DNA of 64,000 nt from Bog-877 sp050734135 (lineage in GTDB: Bacteria > Chloroflexota > Dormibacteria > Aeolococcales > Bog-877), in NCBI GenBank assembly GCA_050734135.1, contig JBOHUG010000010.1, positions 1 through 64,000 of the forward strand, written 5' to 3'. The translations under genes and the position numbers were made by a program. The notes below the pieces were generated by a model. The model was not told the DNA's origin. It saw only the letters and a program-made list of their open reading frames with translations, and searched no databases. Positions within the stretch are counted from its first letter, which is position 1, and the number at the start of each line of letters is the position of its first letter. Shown here piece by piece: positions 7,589-15,232 of the stretch.

Positions 7589-7895
7589 GGGGACATCGTC
7601 CCATCGCGAGAGAGGTTAACTCAACTCTCCTAAAGGTTGAGCGGCGCTGCTGTGTCGGCCCGGAACGCCTTCAGCCCATGCTGGCGGCGGCGCTTGCCTG
7701 GAGGCGGAGTCGATCGGCCCGCAGAAGTCCGCGACCAGGAAAGTCACTTGCTGGTCGCTGACGGCCAGCGTCTCGGCGTCAGCGCTCTCCGAGTCGAGGT
7801 GACAACAAAGGGTTCACCGCGCCGTGGCCCCACGGCGTCCGGCAGCACAGCAGGTTCTCGATCTCCGGGGAGCTCCCGTCAACCGCCCCGCGCGC
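7589..7895. other. about 300 bp without a recognisable gene
   Basis: The open frames here on both strands lack recognisable motifs and ribosome sites. I see no RNA gene or repeat. Confidence 0.5.
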
Positions 7896-8315
7896 TCAGC
7901 CTTCGAAGTCCGGCTGGTGCTCGTCGATCGGCCTCACTTCCTCGTAGGCCCGTACACGGACGTGCTCGGGTCCAGGGCAGCCGCCAAGACGGGAAGCAAT
8001 CTCCGTCGCCCGGTCGAACCTCTCGCAATCTACGACCCAGTAGCCGGCGAGCACCTTGTCGGCCTCGCCACACGGTCCATCGGTGGCTAGGAGATCCCCC
8101 TCCTTGATCTGGACCCGACGGGTGCGGACCGGTGCACTAAGACCTCGGATCTCGACCAGTTCCCTGGAGGCGAGCAACTCCTGGTTGAAAGCCCGCATAA
8201 ACGCCCCCATGGCCGCCTAATCCTCCTCCGTCCAGGCGAGCTCCGAACAGGGCTGTCCGACCATCTCGTCGTGGTGTTGCTGCGACGCGAAGGTCAGGAT
8301 CATGTACTTCACCAC
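7896..8315 (-). pseudogene. YCII-related protein interrupted by one in-frame TAG
   Basis: Read through a single TAG at 8217-8219, the frame encodes about 139 residues: VKYMILTFASQQHHDEM at the N-terminus, then after the stop AAMGAFMRAFNQELLASREL, VQIKEGDLLATDGPCGEADK and LAGYWVVDCERFDRATEIA. This is the full YCII (DGPF) domain order, with the DGP signature intact. AGAGGA before the GTG codons at 8312/8315 supports initiation there. Everything except one codon is intact, so this is a very recent nonsense mutation, a sequence error, or readthrough. YCII proteins of this type are small stress-associated proteins, often found beside ECF sigma factors; no sigma factor is present here. Confidence 0.7.
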
Positions 8316-8928
8316 GGTGTCCTCTTATTCACCGGCGCGGGTCTGTTGACTCCCGCGTCGACGTCGGAGCTGAGTCCAGTTTTCGGACACCACCGGTGCC
8401 CCACTTCCTCGATGATCCATAGCAATCGTGGGGCGGATCCTCCCCGAGCGATCCCCGCCCATTCGACGGCCCATCCTCCCCAGTTCGAGTCCCGCATCGC
8501 CTCGCCATCCGGATCCCCTGCGAATACAATGAGCACCCTCTCCGGGAAGCCCAGGAGGGGGGTCGGGCGATGACACCCACGGTGGTCCCTGGTTCCGACA
8601 ATACGAACCGCTCTCCGATCATCGCGGGCCAAATCATCGACCTCGGGTGTGGCACGGTTTCAACCACAGCATGATCGTCGGCGTGCCGTGGATCCAGCTC
8701 AGCCGGCATGTTTGTGAGTGAAATGCTCGACTTTGACGGACGCTGTTCGGTGCGCAGCGACAACCAGCAGATCGCCGAAGTGGGCGCGACGCCCCTCGAT
8801 GAAGTCGGCACTCTGTACTCTTCAACAGACCCAGGGTCTGGGATGGGTCGTTCCAGTATGGCGATGCCCTTCGTCGCACGCGCTTGGCCCCGCGCGGTGC
8901 GCCGCAGCCGGAGTGAGGTTGCGGCCGC
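8316..8928. other. about 600 bp with no convincing intact gene
   Basis: Two overlapping minus-strand frames (8309-8632 and 8329-8811) contain protein-like stretches such as LLGFPERVLIVFAGDPDGE and HADDHAVVETVPHP but have no clear start signal or family. They may be remains of a frameshifted gene. The plus strand shows only weak frames. Confidence 0.4.
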
Positions 8929-8967
8929 TTACGTACCTTGACGGGTACGTAACTACTTTGGTACGGT
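8929..8967 (+). promoter_or_regulatory. ArsR-type operator and promoter
   Basis: Two perfect 9-bp arms, TTACGTACC (8929-8937) and GGTACGTAA (8944-8952), flank TTGACG (8938-8943). That hexamer serves as a -35, with a TACGGT -10 at 8962-8967. The arsR ATG follows 6 nt after the -10, so the transcript is probably leaderless. A repressor on the palindrome would cover the -35. Confidence 0.65.
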
Positions 8968-8973
8968 AACCCC

Positions 8974-9300
8974 ATGGAAGCGGTTCTGCGGGCACTGACG
9001 GACGAGAGCCGGCGGACGATGTTGGAGACCCTGACCCGCGGTCCGGCAACCGCGGGTCAGCTAGCGGCGATACTGCCGATTGCTCGCCCGGGGGTATCGC
9101 GGCACCTCCGAGTGCTGCGGGAGGCGGGGCTTGTCGAGGCCCGCCAGGAAGCGCAACGGCGGGTCTACAGACTTCGCCCCGAGCCGCTCGCCGAGGTCGA
9201 TGAATGGCTGAGCCGGTACCGGACCTTTTGGGAGCAGAGGCTGGATGCCCTGCATACCGAGGTGGCACGGGGAAAACGTGAACGAAGGAGAACCAGATGA
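8974..9300 (+). CDS. ArsR-family transcriptional regulator
   Basis: The 108-residue protein is a winged-helix regulator: VLRALTDESRRTMLETLTRG, then ATAGQLAAIL, the recognition helix RPGVSRHLRVLREAGLVEAR and the wing QRRVYRLRPEPLAEVDEW. It has no cysteine metal site, and belongs to the ArsR subgroup that is usually paired with an AHSA1/SRPBCC gene. The next gene overlaps by 4 nt (ATGA), confirming an operon. The palindrome just upstream is the likely autoregulatory site. The inducing signal is unknown. Confidence 0.87.
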   Translation: MEAVLRALTDESRRTMLETLTRGPATAGQLAAILPIARPGVSRHLRVLREAGLVEARQEAQRRVYRLRPEPLAEVDEWLSRYRTFWEQRLDALHTEVARGKRERRRTR

Positions 9301-9815
9301 CCAGCGATGAGCGTGAGGGCACCCACCTGCTTTGCAGTCTGGGATCAGCAGATGGCAAGGGTGTCGTGCGCGTGGAGGACCGCTACGACACGGACATCGA
9401 GGACCTTTGGTCGGCACTCACTGACCCTCTGCGCCTGGCCCGGTGGTACGCCGAGGTAGAGGGCGACCTCCGACTCGGCGGCGAGTTTCGCGCACGCGTG
9501 TTTGCGAGCGGATGGGAAGGCACTGGGCGCGTGGACGCGTGCGAGCCCCCACGACGACTGCTGGTGACCATGGCTGAACCAGGCAAACCTGCCAGCGAGC
9601 TTGAGGCCACCCTGGCCGCCGATGGCAGCCAGACCATGCTTGTCATTGAGCGACGGGGCATGGCCCTTGACCATCTCGCCGCCTATGGCGCGGGCTGGCA
9701 GATCCATGTCGAAGATCTAGCCGCCTATCTCGCCGGTCGTGAGTGCTGCGACGCCGACGCGCGGTGGGGCGAACTCGAACCTGCCTACGACGTCCTGGCG
9801 GCCAACGTCGGCTAG
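9297..9815 (+). CDS. AHSA1/SRPBCC-family (START-like) protein
   Basis: The 172-residue product shows the AHSA1 pattern: VRVEDRYDTDIEDLWSALTD, PLRLARWYAEVEGDLRLGGE, GRVDACEPPRRLLVTM and a C-terminal helix with GAGWQIHVEDLAAYL. These proteins form a helix-grip cavity that binds a hydrophobic ligand. The pairing with an ArsR regulator through an ATGA overlap is a widespread operon, and the ligand sensed is generally unknown. It carries no membrane segment and should be cytoplasmic. Confidence 0.85.
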   Translation: MTSDEREGTHLLCSLGSADGKGVVRVEDRYDTDIEDLWSALTDPLRLARWYAEVEGDLRLGGEFRARVFASGWEGTGRVDACEPPRRLLVTMAEPGKPASELEATLAADGSQTMLVIERRGMALDHLAAYGAGWQIHVEDLAAYLAGRECCDADARWGELEPAYDVLAANVG

Positions 9816-10079
9816 CGGGCGCTCATCCGCAGAGGTCCCCTTAGGCACTCGGCTCGACACACCTTGTGCTCCTGCTCCGCTCTGGGAACGCTCGCGAGAC
9901 AGAAGGGCGCACCTGGGCTTGACCCGATAAGGCGGACCACCATGATGTGGGGCGAACCCCACAGAGGAGGTCCAGACGGGTCGACGAGAACGGCGCCGGT
10001 TCACAGGCGGCGGATGGCCAGCGGGGTATTTGTCTCGTCAGGAAAAGTTCATTGAACTAATTTGTCGCCAGCGAGCGAG

Positions 10080-10163
10080 TGGGCGGGAAGGGATTCGAAC
10101 CCCTGTAGGCGTAAAGCCAGCTGATCTACAGTCAGCCCCGTTTAACCACTTCGGTACCCGCCC
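10080..10163 (-). tRNA. tRNA-Tyr (GTA anticodon)
   Basis: The minus strand forms a class II tRNA with acceptor GGGCGGG/CCCGCCC, a GCTGA/TCAGC anticodon stem around CTGTAGA (anticodon GTA), a long variable arm and T-loop TTCGAAT. The 3' CCA is not encoded. Confidence 0.93.
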
Positions 10164-10244
10164 GCGCCGGAGTATACCGAGGGACACCTGACAGACCCTG
10201 GTCGGCCAGGTATTGGGAATCAGCACGGCACCAGCGGAGGAGAA

Positions 10245-10613
10245 TTGCCCGAGTCAGGACCGGAGCCGCTGCCCGTAGTCAGTTTCGATACCTTCCAAAA
10301 GCTCGACATCCGGTGTGGAATGGTGATTGCTGCGGAGCCGTTTCCCGAGGCCCGCAAACCCTCCCTCAAGCTGAATGTCGACTTCGGCCCCCCGCTGGGT
10401 GTCCGCCAGTCGAGCGCACAGCTCACACTCCACTACACCCCGAAGAGGCTGGTCGGCCAGGAGGTGCTGGCGGTCGTCAACTTTCCGCCCCGGCGAATCG
10501 CCGGGTACTCGAGTGAGGTTCTGGTGTTGGGACTGGTCCGGGCCGACGATCCCGCAGACGTTGTCCTCGTTCATTCCGACCAGCCAGGCACGCGAGGGCG
10601 GCGACTCGCCTGA
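10245..10613 (+). CDS. csaA: CsaA-like tRNA-binding-domain protein
   Basis: The 122-residue protein is a stand-alone EMAP/tRNA-binding OB-fold domain: FDTFQKLDIRCGMVIAAEPF, ARKPSLKLNVDFG, RQSSAQLTLHYTPKRLVGQE, VLAVVNFPPRRIAGYSSEVL and LVLGLVRADD. CsaA homodimers bind tRNA and have been described as a chaperone linked to protein export. The length matches the family (about 110-125). GGAGGAG sits just before a TTG at 10245, which supports that start. The gene stands alone between tRNA-Tyr and pspA. Confidence 0.82.
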   Translation: MPESGPEPLPVVSFDTFQKLDIRCGMVIAAEPFPEARKPSLKLNVDFGPPLGVRQSSAQLTLHYTPKRLVGQEVLAVVNFPPRRIAGYSSEVLVLGLVRADDPADVVLVHSDQPGTRGRRLA

Positions 10614-10641
10614 GCGGCGCCATCAACCGAGGCCAGGCGCT

Positions 10642-10657
10642 GGCTGGGCGCCCAGCC
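10642..10657. repeat. 16-bp perfect palindrome between csaA and pspA
   Basis: GGCTGGGCGCCCAGCC is self-complementary. It has no T-run behind it, so a regulatory site for pspA is as likely as a terminator remnant for csaA. Confidence 0.4.
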
Positions 10658-10714
10658 GGTAACATCAGCGATGGGTTAGCAAATAACCGCCGGGGGGCGG
10701 AGAAGGAGACGGCC

Positions 10715-11812
10715 ATGAGCATCATGCGACGGATGTCCGACCTGTTCCAGCAGAAGGCCAACAAGGTCTTGGACCGGGCCGAGGACCCTGTTGATGCGCT
10801 CGACCTCTCCTATCAAAAGCAGCTGGAGGCGCTCCAGCAGGTGAAGCGCAGCGTCGCCGAGGTTCTCACCTCCGAGAAGCGGCTCGAGATGCAGGCCGCC
10901 CAGCTCCAGCAGACCTCGGACAAGTCGCAGGCCCAGGCCAAGCTAGCCCTCCAGCAAGGCCGAGAGGATCTGGCCCGGCTCGCACTCACCAGAGCCCAGC
11001 AGGCCCAGGCCCAGTTGGACGGAATGCAAGGGCAGATCCAGCAGATGAAGGACCAGGAGCAGAAGCTGGAGATCACGGCCCAGAAGCTCACCGCCAAGGT
11101 TGAGTCCTTCCGGACCCAGCGCGAGACCATCAAGGCGCAGTACTCGGCCGCCAAGGCGTCGACTCAGATCGGGGAGTCGGTGACCGGGCTGTCAGAGCAG
11201 ATGACCGACGTGAACCTGATGATGGAGCGGGCCCAGGACAAGACCCAGCAGATGCAGGCCCGGTCAGCCGCCATCGACTCTCTGGTGGATAGCGGCACCC
11301 TGGACACGATCGGGACCTCGTCAGGCGATGACATCGACCGCCAACTGCAGGGTCAGCTGACCGATTCCCAGGTGGACGCCCAACTGGCCGCGCTCAAGCA
11401 GGAGGTCCTGGCCAGCCCCGACGCCACCCCCAGAATCGCGGGCTCCCCGAGTCCCGCTCCGGCACCGTCCGCCCCCACCAGCCCCCCTGCTACCGATACT
11501 CCCGACGACCAGAACGTGGTAGTCCGCATCTCCGGCGAGGACCAGTACCGACTGAATGTCGCCGAGCGCCCTCAGCTCGAGCCTCTGGACCAGGCGCTCA
11601 CCAAGGCCATCGAGAGCCAGGACCAGACCACCTACGCTCAGGCCCTCAGCGGCCTGCTCAACTTCGTGCGGGCCCACGGCAGCAAGCTCCCGGCCGATTC
11701 TCTTTTCCCCTCCGACGTCGTCCTGCCATCCGAGGACATGACCCTGGAGGAGGCTACCAAACTGCTCTCCGACGGGGGCACGGTGGTCGAGGCAGGAGCC
11801 CAGGCCAGCTAG
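10715..11812 (+). CDS. pspA: PspA/IM30 protein fused to a PspAA domain
   Basis: Residues 1 to about 235 are a PspA/Vipp1 coiled coil (DLFQQKANKVLDRAEDPVDA at the start, then Gln/Glu-rich helices). A Pro/Ala/Ser linker (about 240-265) leads to a C-terminal PspAA domain: VVVRISGEDQYRLN, LDQALTKAIESQDQTTYAQA and LFPSDVVLPSEDMTLEEATK. PspA oligomers bind damaged membranes and limit proton leakage. PspAA is more usually a separate small protein, so this is a fusion. PspAB and HtpX follow on the opposite strand. AAGGAGA before the ATG supports the start. Confidence 0.87.
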   Translation: MSIMRRMSDLFQQKANKVLDRAEDPVDALDLSYQKQLEALQQVKRSVAEVLTSEKRLEMQAAQLQQTSDKSQAQAKLALQQGREDLARLALTRAQQAQAQLDGMQGQIQQMKDQEQKLEITAQKLTAKVESFRTQRETIKAQYSAAKASTQIGESVTGLSEQMTDVNLMMERAQDKTQQMQARSAAIDSLVDSGTLDTIGTSSGDDIDRQLQGQLTDSQVDAQLAALKQEVLASPDATPRIAGSPSPAPAPSAPTSPPATDTPDDQNVVVRISGEDQYRLNVAERPQLEPLDQALTKAIESQDQTTYAQALSGLLNFVRAHGSKLPADSLFPSDVVLPSEDMTLEEATKLLSDGGTVVEAGAQAS

Positions 11813-11847
11813 TAGCGACCGCCCGGCTCCCCGAGGGGACCTCTTCG

Positions 11848-12423
11848 CTAGACCGGGACCCCCCAGAGGGGAAACCAGGAGCTAAGGCTGGACTCGATTG
11901 GCAGATCGTCCTTGACGATTGCCGCCAGCCGCATCTCCTCGGCGTTGTCGCGCTGACGCTCGCCACTGGGGACGAATGGATAGAAGGTCCCCTGCTTGTA
12001 ACCGTAGATCCAGTAGACCTTGCGCTGGCCCTGGGTGAAGGGGAAGACCGCTGCCAGGAGGCAGTCCCCCAGACCCTCGTCTACCAGGCCCTGGGCGACT
12101 CCGTGGAGGGCCGCGATCAGAGACTCGAACTCTGAGCCCTCGACCACCATCCACTCGAAGCCCAGGTCATCCTTGACCTCATGAACCTTCAAGGCATCGC
12201 CCGGTGCGGTGGTGTCCTGGACCTGGAGCATGTCGACTGTGTCCTTGGTCAGCTGATCGAAGCGCCCCGGCGGGAGTGACTTGAAGAGCACCCCGACCCG
12301 GCCGGCGGGAGTCAGGGAGGCCGCAGATTCCAGGGTGATCAAGGCCGTACTCATGGCGAAGACCTTGTCCTCGTTCGGCTTGGGGAGCCGTGTCCGTCCG
12401 GTAAGCGAGTCGAGAAACCCCAA
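11848..12423 (-). CDS. pspAB: PspA-associated protein PspAB
   Basis: The 191-residue protein matches the PspAB family: MGFLDSLTGRTRLPKPNEDK at the N-terminus, AALITLESAASL-like core, FEWMVVEGSEFESLIAALHG, YWIYGYKQGTFYPFVPSGER and the C-terminal ESSLSSWFPLWGVPV. No catalytic residues are evident and its biochemical role is unknown. It occurs next to PspA/PspAA and an HtpX-type protease in high-GC Gram-positives. Here it is convergent with pspA and lies 12 bp downstream of htpX, so htpX-pspAB form an operon. Confidence 0.8.
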   Translation of the reverse strand: MGFLDSLTGRTRLPKPNEDKVFAMSTALITLESAASLTPAGRVGVLFKSLPPGRFDQLTKDTVDMLQVQDTTAPGDALKVHEVKDDLGFEWMVVEGSEFESLIAALHGVAQGLVDEGLGDCLLAAVFPFTQGQRKVYWIYGYKQGTFYPFVPSGERQRDNAEEMRLAAIVKDDLPIESSLSSWFPLWGVPV

Positions 12424-12435
12424 GTGAGATCCGCT

Positions 12436-13371
12436 CTAACTGGAGAGCTCAGACTCCAGTTCGCGGAGCTTGGCCAGGCGGTGCTCCAGGGAGGGATGGG
12501 TCGAGAACATCTCGGCCAGGCTGCCCTTGCCCATGTGAACCGCCGGGAAGATCATCAGGGCGTTGGCGGACTGAACCTGACGGAGATCTCGGGTGGGGAT
12601 CCTGGTCATTGTGCCGCTGATCTTCTGTAGCGCCGATGCGAGCTGGGCGGGGTCGCGGGTGATGATCGCTGAGCCCCGGTCGGCGGCATATTCCCGATAG
12701 CGTGAGAGAGCCCGGATCAGCACAAAACTGATGGCCCACACCACCGCTGCCACCAGGATGATCACGATCATCCCCTGACCCTCATTGCTGCCGCGTCCCC
12801 GGCCCCCGCCGTAGCCGCCGCCCCCCATCATCCCGAAGCCGCCGAACATCCCGAACCACATTCCGGACTGGACCAACAATGCCGCCACGGTGGCGAAGAA
12901 GCTCGCCATCGCCATCACCTTCACATCCTTGTGGATCACGTGGCTGAGCTCGTGGGCGAGCACTGCCTCCAGCTCCTTGGGTTCAAGTTGGTTGAGAATC
13001 CCCGTGGTCACCGCCATCACCGCGTGCTTGGGATTGCGTCCGGTCGCCAGCGCATTCGGTACCTGAGACGGGATCACCGCTACCTGCGGCATGGGGGTCC
13101 CGGTGATCTGGCACAGACGGCCGATGATGTCGAAGAGCTCCGGCTGCTGCTGAGCGGTGACGAGGTGGGCGTGCAGGCTGCTCAGCACCAGCTTGTCTGA
13201 GTAGAAGTACTGGGCGATCAGCAGGACGGCCACCACCACCACGATCAGGGCGACCCCGGTGTGGAGCAGCAGCAGCACGCCGATGAAGGCTAGGTAGACC
13301 ACCGCCAACAGGAAGAGCGCCAGGAACATCCTTACCGTCAGGCCAGCGTCGGCGCCTAGCTTGCGATGCAT
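12436..13371 (-). CDS. htpX: HtpX-type M48 membrane metalloprotease
   Basis: The 311-residue protein has two N-terminal membrane segments (about 14-36 and 38-56), the zinc motif HELSH (140-144), a second hydrophobic region after it and the third zinc ligand Glu in REYAADRGSA (about 227). M48B proteases degrade damaged membrane proteins. A Gly-rich loop (MMGGGGYGGGRGRG) separates the last hydrophobic segments. It is the first gene of an operon with pspAB and next to pspA, which fits a shared membrane-stress function. It starts at an ATG at 13371. Confidence 0.9.
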   Translation of the reverse strand: MHRKLGADAGLTVRMFLALFLLAVVYLAFIGVLLLLHTGVALIVVVVAVLLIAQYFYSDKLVLSSLHAHLVTAQQQPELFDIIGRLCQITGTPMPQVAVIPSQVPNALATGRNPKHAVMAVTTGILNQLEPKELEAVLAHELSHVIHKDVKVMAMASFFATVAALLVQSGMWFGMFGGFGMMGGGGYGGGRGRGSNEGQGMIVIILVAAVVWAISFVLIRALSRYREYAADRGSAIITRDPAQLASALQKISGTMTRIPTRDLRQVQSANALMIFPAVHMGKGSLAEMFSTHPSLEHRLAKLRELESELSS

Positions 13372-13441
13372 ACGACCCCTATATACCCGTTTGGAGGCGG
13401 ATCACGCGCGGATAGCGCATCCTCTCCCATCCAGCTGGGGA

Positions 13442-15232
13442 TCAGCTGGGATCGAGTTCGGTCGCCAGAGACCTCGGGTATCCGACCCCGCGATAGGCAC
13501 TCCAGAGAGCCGCATAGCCGCCGCCCGCCTGGAGCAACTCCTGATGCGATCCGGATTCCACCGCCCGGCCATCAGAGACCACCAGCACCAGATCCGCGTC
13601 GACGGCGCTCTGGAGTCGGTGGGAGACGGTCACCACCGTGCGACCTTCCAAGACTCGCGCCAGCGAGCGCTCCAGTCGGCGCGCCGCGCGCGGATTGAGC
13701 AGCGAGGTGGCTTCATCCAGAACCAAGGTGTGCGGGTCCGCCAGAAGCAGCCGCGCCAGAGCCAGCTGCTGCGCTTGACCGGGGCTGAGCCGGATCCCCC
13801 CGGAGCCGATCTGGGTGCTGAGGCCGTCCGTCTGCTCGCCTAGCCACTCGGTCACCCCTACCGCGTCAAGAGCCTCGAGGAGGGCCGGATCGTCGGCATC
13901 CGGGGCTGCCAGGCGCAGGTTGTCCCGCACCGTCCCGGTGAAGACGTGGTGCTCCTGGGTCAGCAGAACCACCTGGGCCCGGACCTTGTCCGACGCCAGT
14001 CGATGGACGTCGACTCCACCCACTCTCACCCGCCCCTGACGCGGTCGGTAGACGCCCGCCAAGAGCAGAGCCAGGGTGCTCTTCCCCGAACCGCTGGGAC
14101 CCACCACGGCCACCCGCGAGCCGGGAACCGGGCGAAGGCTCAATCCGTGGAGCACGTCGTGACGCTCACGGTATCCGAAGTGGACTGAGGCCGCCTCGAG
14201 TTGCCGACCATCCGGCTCCGCCTCGGTGGCCGGCTGCGTCTCCACCTGACCCACTCCGATCAAGCGAGCCAAGGAGGCGCCCCCCAACTGGAGTTGGTCC
14301 AACCAGCTGAGAATCACATCCACCGGCTCGATCAGCTGTTGCGTGTAGAGTGCCGCCGCGGTCAGGGCCCCTAATCCGAGCAGGCCGTAGACGTGGAGCA
14401 CACCTCCCACGGCGACGCTGAGGACCAACGGCACCAGGTAGGTGGCCTCGCTTACCGGGAAGTAGAACGAGCGCAGCGCGAGTGTCGCTCGTTCCGCCGA
14501 GAGCCAGTCCCCGACCGCCGCGTCCACCCCGACGATCCGTGCGGGACCGAGTCGCATCGCCTCGATGGTCTTGCCTGCTTCCACCGACTCCTGGATGAGC
14601 CCATTCACCCTCCCCTGCGCGGCCCGCTCGCGGAGGTAGGCGGAGGGAGCCCGGTGGAGGTACCAGCGTGTGGCCAAGGCCAGAATCACCGCCGCCGGCA
14701 CCAGGGAGAGCGCAAGCAGCGGGGCCGTCCAAATCAGAGCGGCGATCGTCAGCGCTACGGTCACGACCGCAATCGCGATCTCGGGGAGAGCCCGTTGCAC
14801 GGTCTGGCCCAGGCTGTCCACGTCCGAAGTGGCCCTGGTGAGGAGGTCGCCCGTGCCCGCCGTCTCCACCACCGCCAGTGGCAGCTGCAGCACGTGGCCG
14901 AGAAAGTCCTCGCGGAGCCTAGTCAGCACGTGCGCGCCCAGCCGTCCCCCTCGGCGCCCCGCCCACAGGCTGAGTCCGGTACGAACCAAGGTGGCCACCA
15001 GAAACAGCAGCACCACCGGTCCCAAGACCTCTCCCAGACGGTGCTGAGCTGCGGCCTCGACCACCACCCCCAGCGCCCATGGGCCGACCAGGCCTGCCAC
15101 GGTCGCTCCGCCCTGAATCAGCAGCAGCACGATCGCAGGGCCCCGCTGCTCGGCGATGAGCCGGCGCATGGCGGCAGCCACCTGCTTGGCGGAGGCAGTC
15201 GGCAGCAAGGCAGCTGACCTGTTGGAGCTCAT
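13442..15232 (-). CDS. ABC exporter half-transporter (catalytic subunit)
   Basis: The 596-residue protein has a six-helix ABC-exporter membrane domain (about 30-325) and a complete nucleotide-binding domain: Walker A VGPSGSGKST (near 380), Q-loop LLTQE, signature LSPGQAQQLALARLL, Walker B LVLDEATS and switch VSHRL. Its signature is slightly altered (LSPGQ instead of LSGGQ). The start codon overlaps the stop of the upstream partner gene, so the two are translated together as a heterodimer. Such exporters move drugs, lipids or peptides outward; the substrate cannot be read from the sequence. Confidence 0.87.
   Translation of the reverse strand: MSSNRSAALLPTASAKQVAAAMRRLIAEQRGPAIVLLLIQGGATVAGLVGPWALGVVVEAAAQHRLGEVLGPVVLLFLVATLVRTGLSLWAGRRGGRLGAHVLTRLREDFLGHVLQLPLAVVETAGTGDLLTRATSDVDSLGQTVQRALPEIAIAVVTVALTIAALIWTAPLLALSLVPAAVILALATRWYLHRAPSAYLRERAAQGRVNGLIQESVEAGKTIEAMRLGPARIVGVDAAVGDWLSAERATLALRSFYFPVSEATYLVPLVLSVAVGGVLHVYGLLGLGALTAAALYTQQLIEPVDVILSWLDQLQLGGASLARLIGVGQVETQPATEAEPDGRQLEAASVHFGYRERHDVLHGLSLRPVPGSRVAVVGPSGSGKSTLALLLAGVYRPRQGRVRVGGVDVHRLASDKVRAQVVLLTQEHHVFTGTVRDNLRLAAPDADDPALLEALDAVGVTEWLGEQTDGLSTQIGSGGIRLSPGQAQQLALARLLLADPHTLVLDEATSLLNPRAARRLERSLARVLEGRTVVTVSHRLQSAVDADLVLVVSDGRAVESGSHQELLQAGGGYAALWSAYRGVGYPRSLATELDPS

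Noticed and set aside
10038..10226. Minus-strand 62-residue ORF
   Set aside because: It is a translation of the tRNA-Tyr gene, including the typical PKWLNGADCRSAGFTPTG artefact.
14393..15217. Plus-strand 274-residue ORF opposite the ABC exporter
   Set aside because: Shadow of the membrane domain gene.
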